A stretch of DNA of 64,000 nt, from the NCBI GenBank assembly GCA_009746045.1, contig RPFO01002258.1:1-64000 (forward strand), read 5' to 3'. This document shows positions 48,101 through 60,642 of this stretch, in pieces; the first letter of the stretch is position 1; each line of letters opens with the position of its first letter. Made by a program: the position numbers and the translations under genes. The stretch is from Mesostigma viride (taxonomy: Eukaryota > Streptophyta > Mesostigmatophyceae > Mesostigmatales > Mesostigmataceae). A model generated the notes under the pieces. It saw only the letters and a list, made by a program, of their open reading frames with translations, was not told where the DNA came from and did no database searches.

Positions 48101-51100
48101 GCACGCTTGGGGCGGCTGCACACACACGTAAATACACCGCGCACGCAAGGGGCGGCTGCACACACACGTACATCCACCGCGCACGCAAGGGGCAACTGCA
48201 CACACATGTACACACACCGCGCACGCAAGGGGCAACTGCACACACACGTACACACACCGCGCACGCTTGGGGCGGCTGCACACACACGTAAATACACCGC
48301 GCACGCAAGGGGTGGCTGCACACACACGTACATCCACCGCGCACGCAAGGGGCGGCTGCACACACACGTACATACACCGCGCACGCTTGGGGCGGCTGCA
48401 CACACACGTACCTACACCGCGCACGCAAGGGGCGGCTGCACACATACGTATACCTACACCGCGCACGCAAGGGGCGACTGCACACACATGTACATCCACC
48501 GCGCACGCAAGGGCCGGCTGCACACACACGTACACACACCATGCACGCAAGGGCCGGCTGCACACACACGTACATACACCGCGCACGCTTGGGGCGGCTG
48601 CACACACACGTACACACACCGCGCACGCAAGGGGCAGCTGCACACACACGTACATACACCATGCACGCAAGGGGCTGCACACACACTTACACACACCTTG
48701 CACGCAAGGGCCGGCATGCACACACACTGGCATACACCGCGCACGCAAGGGGCGGCTGCACACACGTACATACACCGCGCACGCAAGGGGCGAGTGCACA
48801 CACACGTACACACACCGCGCACGCAAGGGGCGGCTGCACACACACGTACACACACCATGCACGCAATTGCCGGCATGCACACGCACGTACATCCACTGCG
48901 CACGCAAGGGGCAACTGCACACACATGTACACACGCTTGGGGCGGCTGCACTCACATGTACACACACCGCGCACGCAAGGGCCGGCTGCACACACACGTA
49001 CATCCACCGCGCACGCAAGGGGCAACTGCACACACACGTACACACACCATGCACGCAAGGGCCGGCTGCACTCACATGTACACACACCATGCACGCAAGG
49101 GCCGGCTGCACACACACTTACACACACAATGCACGCTTGGGGCAACGGCACTCACATGTACATACACCATGCACGCAAGGGGCGGCTGCACACACACGTA
49201 CACACACCATGCACGCAAGGAGCGACTTCACGCACAGGTACACTCACCATGCACGCAAGGGGCGGCTGCACACACACGTACACACACCGCGCACGCAATT
49301 AAGGGACGGCTGCACACACACGTACATACACCGCGCACGCAAGGGGCAACAGCACTCACATGTACATACACCATGCACGCAAGGGGCGGCTGCACACACA
49401 CGTACACACACCATGCACGCAAGGAGCGACTTCACGCACAGGTACACACACCATGCACGCAAGGTTCGGCTGCACACACATGTACATCCACCGCGCACGC
49501 AAGGGGCGAGTGCAAACACATGTACATACACCATGCACGCAAGGGGCGGCTGCACACACATGTACATCCACCGCGCACGCAAGGGGCGAGTGCACACACA
49601 CGTACACACACCGCGCACGCAAGGGGCGGCTGCACACACACGTACACACACCATGCACGCAATTGCCGGCATGCACACACACGTACATCCACCGCGCACG
49701 CAAGGGGCAACTGCACACACATGTACACACACCGCGCACGCTTGGGGCAGCTGCACTCACATGTACACACACCGCGCACGCAAGGGCCGGCTGCACACAC
49801 ACGTACACACACCATGCACGCAATTGCCGGCATGCACACACACGTACACACACCGCGCACGCAAGGGGCGGCTGCACACACACGTACACACACCATGCAC
49901 GCAATTGCCGGCATGCACACACACGTACGTCCACCGCGCACGCAAGGGGCAACTGCACACACATGTACACACACCGCGCACGCTTGGGGCAGCTGCACAC
50001 ACACGTACATACACCGCGCACGCAAGGGGCGGCTGCACACACACGTACACACACCGCGCACGCAAGGGGCGGCTGCACACACACGTACATACACCGCGCA
50101 CGCAAGGGGCAACTGCACACACATGTACATACACCGCGCACGCAAGGGGCAACTGCACACACATGTACCTACACCGCGCACGCAAGGGGCAACTGCACAC
50201 ACACGTACCTACACCGCGCACGCTTGGGGCGGCTGCACACACACGTACCTACACCGCGCACGCAAGGGGCGGCTGCACACACACGTACACACACCATGCA
50301 CGCAAGGGCCGGCTGCACACACACGTACATCCACCGCGCACGCAAGGGGCAACTGCACACACACGTACATCCACCGCGCACGCAAGGGGCGGCTGCACAC
50401 ACACGTACACACACCGCGCACGCAAGGGGCAACTGCACACACATGTACACACACCGCGCACGCTTGGGGCGGCTGCACACACACGTACCTACACCGCGCA
50501 CGCAAGGGGCGGCTGCACACACACGTACATACACCGCGCACGCAAGGGGCAACTGCACACACATGTACATACACCGCGCACGCAAGGGGCAACTGCACAC
50601 ACATGTACCTACACCGCGCACGCAAGGGGCAACTGCACACACACGTACCTACACCGCGCACGCTTGGGGCGGCTGCACACACACGTACCTACACCGCGCA
50701 CGCAAGGGGCGGCTGCACACACACGTACACACACCATGCACGCAAGGGCCGGCTGCACACACACGTACATCCCCCGCGCACGCTTGGGGCGGCTGCACAC
50801 ACACGTACCTACACCGCGCACGCAAGGGGCGGCTGCACACACACGTACATCCACCGCGCACGCAAGGGGCAACTGCACACACATGTACACACACCGCGCA
50901 CGCTTGGGGCAGCTGCACTCACATGTACACACACCGCGCACGCAAGGGGCGGCTGCACACACACGTACATCCACCGCGCACGCAAGGGGCAACTGCACAC
51001 ACACGTACATCCACCGCGCACGCAAGGGGCGGCTGCACACACACGTACACACACCGCGCACGCAAGGGGCGACTGCACACACATGTACATCCACCGCGCA

Positions 51101-54100
51101 CGCAAGGGCCGGCTGCACACACACGTACACACACCATGCACGCAAGGGCCGGCTGCACACACACGTACATCCACCGCGCACGCAAGGGCCGGCTGCACAC
51201 ACACGTACATACACCGCGCACGCAAGGGGCAACTGCACACACATGTACACACACCGCGCACGCAAGGGGCAACTGCACACACACGTACACACACCGCGCA
51301 CGCTTGGGGCGGCTGCACACACACGTACCTACACCGCGCACGCAAGGGGCGGCTGCACACACACGTACATCCACCGCGCACGCAAGGGGCAACTGCACAC
51401 ACATGTACACACACCGCGCACGCTTGGGGCAGCTGCACTCACATGTACACACACCGCGCACGCAAGGGGCGGCTGCACACACACGTACATCCACCGCGCA
51501 CGCAAGGGGCAACTGCACACACACGTACATCCACCGCGCACGCAAGGGGCGGCTGCACACACACGTACACACACCGCGCACGCAAGGGGCAACTGCACAC
51601 ACATGTACACACACGGCGCACGCTTGGGGCGGCTGCACACACACGTACCTACACCGCGCACGCAAGGGGCGGCTGCACACACACGTACATACACCGCGCA
51701 CGCAAGGGGCAACTGCACACACATGTACATACACCGCGCACGCAAGGGGCAACTGCACACACATGTACACACACCGCGCACGCAAGGGGCAACTGCACAC
51801 ACACGTACACACACCGCGCACGCTTGGGGCGGCTGCACACACACGTAAATACACCGCGCACGCAAGGGGCGGCTGCACACACACGTACATCCACCGCGCA
51901 CGCAAGGGGCAACTGCACACACATGTACACACACCGCGCACGCTTGGGGCAGCTGCACTCACATGTACACACACCGCGCACGCAAGGGCCGGCTGCACAC
52001 ACACGAAAAACCACCGCGCACGCAAGGGGCAACTGCACACACACGTACATACACCGCGCACGCAAGGGGCGGCTGCACACACACGTACACACACCGCGCA
52101 CGCAAGGGGCAACTGCACACACATGTACACACACCGCGCACGCTTGGGGCGGCTGCACACACACGTACCTACACCTTGCACGCAAGGGGCGGCTGCACAC
52201 ACACGTACATACACCGCGCACGCAAGGGGCAACTGCACACACATGTACATACACCGCGCAACCACGGGGCGGCTGCACACACACGTACATACACCGCGCA
52301 CGCAAGGGGCAACTGCACACACATGTACACACACCGCGCACGCTTGGGGCGGCTGCACACACACGTACCTACACCGCGCACGCAAGGGGCGGCTGCACAC
52401 ACACGTACATACACCGCGCACGCAAGGGGCAACTGCACACACATGTACATACACCGCGCAACCACGGGGCGGCTGCACACACACGTACACACACCGCGCA
52501 CGCAAGGGGCAGCTGCACACACACGTACATACACCATGCACGCAAGGGGCTGCACACACACTTACACACACCTTGCACGCAAGGGCCGGCATGCACACAC
52601 ACTGGCATACACCGCGCACGCAAGGGGCGGCTGCACACACGTACATACACCGCGCACGCAAGGGGCGAGTGCACACACACGTACACACACCGCGCACGCA
52701 ATTAAGGGACGGCTGCACACACACGTACATACACCGCGCACGCAAGGGGCAACGGCACTCACATGTACATACACCATGCACGCAAGGGGCGGCTGCACAC
52801 ACACGTACACACACCATGCACGCAAGGAGCGACTTCACGCACAGGTACACACACCATGCACGCAAGGTTCGGCTGCACACACATGTACATCCACCGCGCA
52901 CGCAAGGGGCGGCTGCACACACATGTACATACACCATGCACGCAAGGGGCGGCTGCACACACCTGTACATCCACCGCGCACGCAAGGGGCGAGTGCACAC
53001 ACACGTACACACACCGCGCACGCAAGGGGCGGCTGCACACACACGTACACACACCATGCACGCAAGGGCCGGCATGCACACACAGTATACACACACCGCG
53101 CACGCAAGGGGCGGCTGCACACACACGTACATACACTGCGCACGCAAGGGGCTGCTGCACACACACTTACACTCACCATGCACGCAAGGGGCGGCTGCAC
53201 ACACACGTACATACACCGCGCACGCAAGGGACGGCTGCACACACACGTACATACACCGCACGCAAGGGGCAACTGCCCGCACATGTACATCCACCGCGCA
53301 CGCAATTAAGGGACGGCTGCACACACACGTACATACACCGCGCACGCAAGGGGCAACGGCACTCACATGGACATACACCATGCACGCAAGGGGCGGCTGC
53401 ACACACACGTACATACACCGCGCACGCAAGGGGCTGCTGCACACACACTTACACACACAATGCACGCAATTAGGGGCGACGGCACTCACATGTACATACT
53501 CTTGGGCGGCTGCACTCACATGTACATACACCGCGCATGCAAGGGGCAACTGCACACACACGTACACACACCATGCACGCAAGGGCCGGCATGCACACAC
53601 ACGTACATACACTGCGCACGCAAGGGGCAACTGCACACACACGTACACACACCATGCACGGAAGGGACGGCTGCACTCACATGTACACACACCATGCACG
53701 CAAGGGCCGGCTGCACACACACGTACATACACCATGCACGCAAGGGGCTGCACACACACTTACACACCACCTTGCACGCAAGGGCCGGCATGCACACACA
53801 CTGGCATACACCGCGCACGCAAGGGGCGGCTGCACACACGTACATACACCGCGCACGCAAGGGGCGAGTGCACACACACGTACACACACCGCGCACGCAA
53901 TTAAGGGACGGCTGCACACACACGTACATACACCGCGCACGCAAGGGGCAACGGCACTCACATGTACATCCACCATGCACGCAAGGGGCGGCTGCACACA
54001 CACGTACACACACCATGCACGCAAGGACAAGGATTCACACACATGTACACACACAAAGCACGCAAGGGGCTGCTGCACACACACGTACATACACCGCGCA

Positions 54101-55985
54101 CGCAAGGGGCGGCTGCACTCACATGTACACACACCACGCACGCAAGGGGCGGCTGCACACACACGTACATACACTGCGCACGCACGGGGCGACTGCACAC
54201 ACATGTACATAAACCATGCACGCAAGGGGCGGCTGCACACACATGTACATACACCGCGCACGCAAGGGGCGAGTGCAAACACATGTACATACACCGCGCA
54301 CGCAAGGACAAGGATGCACACACATGTACATACACCGCGCACGCAAGGGGCGGCTGCACACACACGTACATACACCGCGCACGCAAGGGGCGAGTGCGCA
54401 CACACGTACATACACCGCGCACGCAAGGGGCGGCTGCACACACACGTACATACACCGCGCACGCACGGGGCCAGTGCAAGCACATGTACATACACCATGC
54501 ACGCAAGGGGCGGCTGCACACACATGTACATACACCGCGCACGCAAGGGGCGAGTGCAAACACATGTACATACACCGCGCACGCAAGGGGCAACTGCCCG
54601 CACATGTACATCCACCGCACACGCAAGGGGCGGCTGCACACACATGTACATACACCGCGCACGCAAGGGGCGGCTGCACACACACGTACATACACCGCGC
54701 ACGCAAGGGGCGAGTGCGCACACACGTACATACACCGCGCACGCAAGGGGGGCTGCACACACACGTACATACACCGCGCACGCAAGGGGCCAGTGCAAGC
54801 ACATGTACATACACCATGCACGCAAGGGCCGGCATGCACAGAAACGTACATACACCGCGCACGCAAGGGGCTGCTGCACACACACGTACACACACCATGC
54901 ACGCACGGGGCGGCTGCACACACACGTACATCCACTGCGCACGCACGGGGCCGGCGACTGCACACACATGTACATAAACCATGCACGCAAGGGGCGGCTG
55001 CACACACATGTACATCCACCGCGCACGCAAGGGGCGAGTGCAAACACATGTACATACACCGCGCACGCAAGGACAAGGATGCACACACATGTACATACAC
55101 CGCGCACGCAAGGGGCGGCTGCACACGCACGTACATACACCGCGCACGCAAGGGGCGGCTGCACACACACGTACATACACCGCGCACGCACGGGGCCAGT
55201 GCAAGCACATGTACATACACCATGCACGCAAGGGGCGGCTGCACACACATGTACATACACCGCGCACGCAAGGGGCGAGTGCAAACACATGTACATACAC
55301 CGCGCACGCAAGGGGCAACTGCCCGCACATGTACATCCACCGCGCACGCAAGGGGCGGCTGCACACACATGTACACACACCATGCACGCAAGGACAAGGA
55401 TGCACACACATGTACACACACCATGCACGCAAGGGGCGGCTGCACACACACGTACACACACCGCGCACGCAAGGGGCGAGTGCAAACACATGTACATACA
55501 CCATGCACGCAAGGACAAGGATGCACACACATGTACACACACCATGCACGCAAGGGGCGGCTGCACACACACGTACATACACAATGCACGGTTGGGGCGA
55601 CGGCACTCACATGTACATACACCATGCACGCAAGGACAAGGATGCACACACATGTACATACACCGCGCACGCAAGGGGCGGCTGCACACACACGTACATA
55701 CACCGCGCACGCAAGGGGCGAGTGCGCACACACGTACATCCACCGCGCACGCAAGGGGCGGCTGCACACACACGTACATACACCGCGCACGCAATGGGCG
55801 AGTGCAAACACATGTACATACACCGCGCACGCAAGGGGCGGCTGCACACACACGTACACACACCATGCACGCAAGGGCCGGCATGCACACACACGTACAT
55901 ACACCGCGCACGCAAGGGGCGGCTGCACAGAAACGTACACACACCGCGCACGCAAGGGCCGGCTGCACACACATGTACATACACC
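45131..55985. repeat. Satellite B, right block
   Basis: About 270 direct 40-bp monomers in the same orientation as the other blocks. The first ~400 bp (to ~45530) has many small deletions compared with the matching segment near 47260-47660. The duplicated marker segment recurs near 45336, 47458, 54216 and 54981. No coding signal. Confidence 0.97.
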
Positions 55986-56158
55986 TTGCACGTACAACAC
56001 ACAACACACACACACAACAAAAAATTATATACACACACACACGCACACGCACACGCACACGCACACGCACACGCACACGCACACGCACACGCACACGCAC
56101 AACACACACAACACACACAACACACACACGCACACGTGAACAACACACACACACAACA
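55986..56158. repeat. CA-rich simple repeats at the end of satellite B
   Basis: (CA)n, a tract of about eleven ACGCAC-type hexamers (about 56039-56100), and AACACACAC units. The CA strand bias matches the plus strand of satellite B. Confidence 0.95.
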
Positions 56159-56266
56159 ATTATAATATTAGTGTAGTATATCAAACAAAATAGTAATAAA
56201 GTATTTGCAAGCGTACTTCGTGTGAATTATGTGTAGACGAGAATAGAAGCTAAACAAAACTCTAAT

Positions 56267-56334
56267 GGAGAAAGAGGGATTCGAACCCTTGGGAAAGTTA
56301 CCCCATACATAGCATTCCACTCGGACATTTCTCC
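56267..56334 (-). pseudogene. tRNA-Ser remnant of organellar/bacterial type, anticodon region missing
   Basis: On the minus strand the 68-nt sequence has a perfect 7-bp acceptor stem (GGAGAAA/TTTCTCC), a T-arm GGGTTCGAATCCC and a hairpin variable arm (GGGG/CCC) typical of class II tRNAs. It also has a D-arm start GTCCGAGTGG and then GCTATGTA, the 3' half of an anticodon stem as in plastid trnS(GGA). About 20 bases covering the rest of the D-arm and the anticodon are absent. It cannot be a working tRNA as read, and probably derives from inserted organelle DNA. Confidence 0.65.
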
Positions 56335-56370
56335 GAAAAAAAGGTCACGTAAGCTAAGGGTGGAGAGTTA

Positions 56371-56426
56371 AGGGTGTAGGTTGTAGGATGTATGGTGTAG
56401 GGTGTAGGGTGTAGGGTGTAGGGTGT
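56371..56426. repeat. GTGTAGG minisatellite
   Basis: Five or more GGGTGTA heptamers with degenerate flanking copies. It resembles a variant of the TTTAGGG telomere repeat but is short and lies internally. Confidence 0.85.
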
Positions 56427-56768
56427 CTTGAGCTTTCTTTTTTGAGATCAATAGAGTCCCCTTCCATGATCATGTGCGTGATCTGGTTATGATTTTCATC
56501 TATGGCGTGTGTGGCCACATCGTGTATTTACAACTTTCTAGCCATGGATAACTAGGTAACCATAAATTGGTTACCATGATAACTAGGTAAAAACGTGTTG
56601 GTTTCAGAATACATGTGATCGCTGCATTGTCATCTACAATGTACAAATCAATCACGGATTTCGGGGCTACGGATTTCGGGGCTAAGTTTTTGTGGGTAGA
56701 GATTGGCAAGGGTGTCTTTATCTTGCCACTTGGTCACTTGGTGTGCATTACGTCTGTTCTTGCGTTGG
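56427..56768. other. Unique intergenic DNA
   Basis: No gene recognised. Contains a small direct repeat of ACGGATTTCGGGGCTA near 56655-56685. Confidence 0.5.
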
Positions 56769-57074
56769 AGTCAAAAAACTGTCCGTGTGTGGTGGTGGAC
56801 TTTTCCTCACGGGCAGTCGCCATATGTCATACAAGCACTTGTTCGGCGTACCACTAGCTCATGTATGTCACCATTGTAATTTTGCGTTGTAACAGCATTT
56901 CTCGGAGCCAACGGCCGTTGGACTCAAAAAACTGACCGTGTGTGGTGGTGGACTTTTCCTCACGGGCAGTCGCCATATGTCATACAAGCACTTGTTCGGC
57001 GTACCACTAGCTCGTGGATGTCACCATTGTAATTTTGAGTTGTAACAGCATTTCTCGGAGCCAACGGCCGTTGG
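56769..57074. repeat. 153-bp tandem duplication ending in CCAACGGCCGTTGG
   Basis: Copy 1 is 56769-56921 and copy 2 is 56922-57074. Each ends exactly with the palindrome (56908-56921 and 57061-57074). Differences are few (for example CTCATGTATG against CTCGTGGATG). A partial palindrome half (GTTGG) precedes copy 1. Confidence 0.95.
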
Positions 57075-57318
57075 ACTTCGAAAAACTGATAGCCTTGTCT
57101 GAAGGTGTGTGCGTGAATGGCACATGTGCATCGTCGGGGGGAGTTTTCTCAAGAGCCACATGTGGTAGTGTAAGGTGGGCATGCTTAGTGCGTACGGGTG
57201 GGAGGGACAAGAGGTGCAGAAGTTGACGGCTTTTGACCTTGGGAAATGACACGGCACACATAAGACAACAAAGTGATAATTTTAATGTCTTTACTGGTGT
57301 ACTGTCAATTTCTCCGAG

Positions 57319-57332
57319 CCAACGGCCGTTGG
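57319..57332. repeat. Palindrome CCAACGGCCGTTGG
   Basis: Perfect copy, preceded by TCCGAG and followed by ACTCTCGAAACT, the same flanking pattern as the copies at 56908 and 57061. Confidence 0.9.
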
Positions 57333-57890
57333 ACTCTCGAAACTCTCCTGTCTACAAAGTGTGTGCGTGCGATGGCACTTGTTCCATGTGCCGGGGGGGG
57401 GTGAGAAATCTGTCGTTCATTAATTTGTGCCTCGTCGGGGTGGGCATGCATGAATTTGTGCCTCGTCGGGGTGGACATGCATGAAAGCATTTTCATTGGT
57501 ACTCGGGGTTCAATATTTTTGTCTTGCTGTTGAAACGTCGACGTGCTCTTCTCCTGCTCTTTTTTTTTCCTACTCAACGGCCGTTGGTGCTTTTAAACTT
57601 GCCCAGCGTTATGACTAGGATGCCCTTCTTTACTGCTAGCCACCGCCCCTTGTGTACAATGCTAGAATTAGGCCGGGGTAATGGTACACGTCCACCGCGT
57701 CCCCAGTGCAAGGTTCGTGAATGCGCTGGTTCGTAAAAAATTCGGCACTTGGAAGGTTCGAACACCTGACCCCACTTTCGTTATTTCAACATGCCCTGAA
57801 CGAAAAAGCTGCGTAAAGGATACATTAACCGTTCCCTGTTATTCTTGATTATATTGCGATATCATGGACGTACACACGCGGTTGGTGGTC
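57333..57890. other. Unique DNA with small repeats, one diverged palindrome
   Basis: A one-mismatch palindrome TCAACGGCCGTTGG lies at 57574-57587, and a ~31-bp direct repeat (TGCATGAATTTGTGCCTCG, then GGGTGG) lies at 57417-57485. No gene recognised. Confidence 0.6.
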
Positions 57891-58009
57891 CGTACTTGCC
57901 AACTGCACTTGCAAACTGACTGACTGACTGCCTCCGTTACGCACTTGCGTGTGTTTCCGTACTTGCCAACTGAACTTGCAAACTGACTGAATGACTGCCT
58001 CCGTTACGA
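57891..58009. repeat. 67-bp tandem duplication
   Basis: CGTACTTGCCAACTG then ACTTGCAAACTGACTGA and CTGCCTCCGTTACG occur twice, at 57891 and 57958, with few differences. Function unknown. Confidence 0.9.
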
Positions 58010-59123
58010 CTAACAAGTGAACGACGAGTGAGCTACTAAAGTTTTGTTCAGTTCATTGTGTCTATATGTACATAGCCGTTTCTTCAAAACCGTTGCGTGG
58101 ATACCTTGATTCTGGGTTCGCTGATACTTGTTTCCCATTTTAAATCTCCCGTCCATAATTGGATACATGTAATGTAGGAGGATACCCACTTGCCCGAAAT
58201 CCGCGTAACGGGTGATTAGTACTGCTGTAAGCGGAACCACAGACAAATCTGTCTAACGGGCTAACATTATTGTCCTTCATGTACTGGTTTTTGCACGCAG
58301 GACGCCATTCGCAACACCGCCTGACGGAGTCGGATGGACCGGACGTGCGTGAGGCTGCTGTTCACAGTCGTGAAGTTGGCAGACATTAATATCAACACGG
58401 TCACGAGAATTCGTCCAGAGAATAATTGATGCTTGTGACGTGCTCGACGGCTGCGATGACCGAGATGATGCGTGTAGTGCACAGCGTCCGAGACGTCGCG
58501 ACACCCGTGGCTGTCCTGTTGATGCGAACGCACGGTGACGAGACGGAGCCCATTATATAGGTGGATTACAAGTTAGAACGGCCCTCGCGGTTGCACTGTT
58601 TAATCGCGAACGTGGATTTTGCGGAGCCGACGGCCGTTGGGGATTGGAAATCTGATGATATCGGGGCTGCGCACGACATCGAGGAACTGGGGATCGACGT
58701 AGGTCTACAGGCTCACTTGTCCGTCAACATGTATGGCCTCGCTTGACTGTCATCATCTTGACATGTACATAACTAGTTCATATACCATGCATTTGACACT
58801 GCCTGCACGTGGATTTTCCAGACATACATTGAGGGTAATTATAACTCGAAAGCACTACGTACGATTGAGACGTCCGGTCGTAGAGCAGATGCACTGGAGC
58901 TTTCTGATCTTCCAATTGATGGGTCTGTAATTATGTAAGATATTCAGATATCGCGATGACTCGAGCATCGATGCATGGAATGTAATAATGTATTTCATTC
59001 AATTATACATCCAATTTAACTCCGCAATTGAGGGGCACACATGTCCATCAGCCCGAGACAACATTTCCCAAGTAATTTTCGATTAGTGATTTAGTGTGGG
59101 CCTCCCCACTAGGACTATACCCC
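58010..59123. other. Unique DNA, possible decayed coding fragments
   Basis: Short acidic, Arg-rich open stretches in shifting frames (58300-58746) could be a degraded gene, but no single frame or splice model holds. One-mismatch palindrome CCGACGGCCGTTGG at 58627-58640. Confidence 0.4.
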
Positions 59124-60642
59124 GATGGATGGATGGATGGATGGATGGATGGATGGATGGATGGATGGATGGATGGATGGATGGATGGATGGATGGATGG
59201 ATGGATGGATGGATGGATGGATGGATGGATGGATGGATGGATGGATGGATGGATGGATGGATGGATGGATGGATGGATGGATGGATGGATGGATGGATGG
59301 ATGGATGGATGGATGGATGGATGGATGGATGGATGGATGGATGGATGGATGGATGGATGGATGGATGGATGGATGGATGGATGGATGGATGGATGGATGG
59401 ATGGATGGATGGATGGATGGATGGATGGATGGATGGATGGATGGATGGATGGATGGATGGATGGATGGATGGATGGATGGATGGATGGATGGATGGATGG
59501 ATGGATGGATGGATGGATGGATGGATGGATGGATGGATGGATGGATGGATGGATGGATGGATGGATGGATGGATGGATGGATGGATGGATGGATGGATGG
59601 ATGGATGGATGGATGGATGGATGGATGGATGGATGGATGGATGGATGGATGGATGGATGGATGGATGGATGGATGGATGGATGGATGGATGGATGGATGG
59701 ATGGATGGATGGATGGATGGATGGATGGATGGATGGATGGATGGATGGATGGATGGATGGATGGATGGATGGATGGATGGATGGATGGATGGATGGATGG
59801 ATGGATGGATGGATGGATGGATGGATGGATGGATGGATGGATGGATGGATGGATGGATGGATGGATGGATGGATGGATGGATGGATGGATGGATGGATGG
59901 ATGGATGGATGGATGGATGGATGGATGGATGGATGGATGGATGGATGGATGGATGGATGGATGGATGGATGGATGGATGGATGGATGGATGGATGGATGG
60001 ATGGATGGATGGATGGATGGATGGATGGATGGATGGATGGATGGATGGATGGATGGATGGATGGATGGATGGATGGATGGATGGATGGATGGATGGATGG
60101 ATGGATGGATGGATGGATGGATGGATGGATGGATGGATGGATGGATGGATGGATGGATGGATGGATGGATGGATGGATGGATGGATGGATGGATGGATGG
60201 ATGGATGGATGGATGGATGGATGGATGGATGGATGGATGGATGGATGGATGGATGGATGGATGGATGGATGGATGGATGGATGGATGGATGGATGGATGG
60301 ATGGATGGATGGATGGATGGATGGATGGATGGATGGATGGATGGATGGATGGATGGATGGATGGATGGATGGATGGATGGATGGATGGATGGATGGATGG
60401 ATGGATGGATGGATGGATGGATGGATGGATGGATGGATGGATGGATGGATGGATGGATGGATGGATGGATGGATGGATGGATGGATGGATGGATGGATGG
60501 ATGGATGGATGGATGGATGGATGGATGGATGGATGGATGGATGGATGGATGGATGGATGGATGGATGGATGGATGGATGGATGGATGGATGGATGGATGG
60601 ATGGATGGATGGATCGTGGATGGATGGATGGATGGATGGATG
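59124..60642. repeat. (GATG)n microsatellite, about 1.5 kb
   Basis: Roughly 380 tandem GATG units with a single visible interruption (GGATCGTGGATGG at about 60611-60623). All frames are open on both strands (Met-Asp-Gly-Trp or Ile-His-Pro-Ser repeats), which is a trivial result of the unit. Confidence 0.99.

Noticed and set aside
57739-57775. Possible second tRNA T-arm (GGTTCGAACACC)
   Set aside because: The T-loop-like word is a short palindrome. No acceptor pairing or D/anticodon arm could be drawn on either strand.
58267-58746. Possible gene from short acidic or Arg-rich frames on both strands
   Set aside because: No single frame exceeds about 88 codons, frames shift several times, and no consistent splice sites link them.
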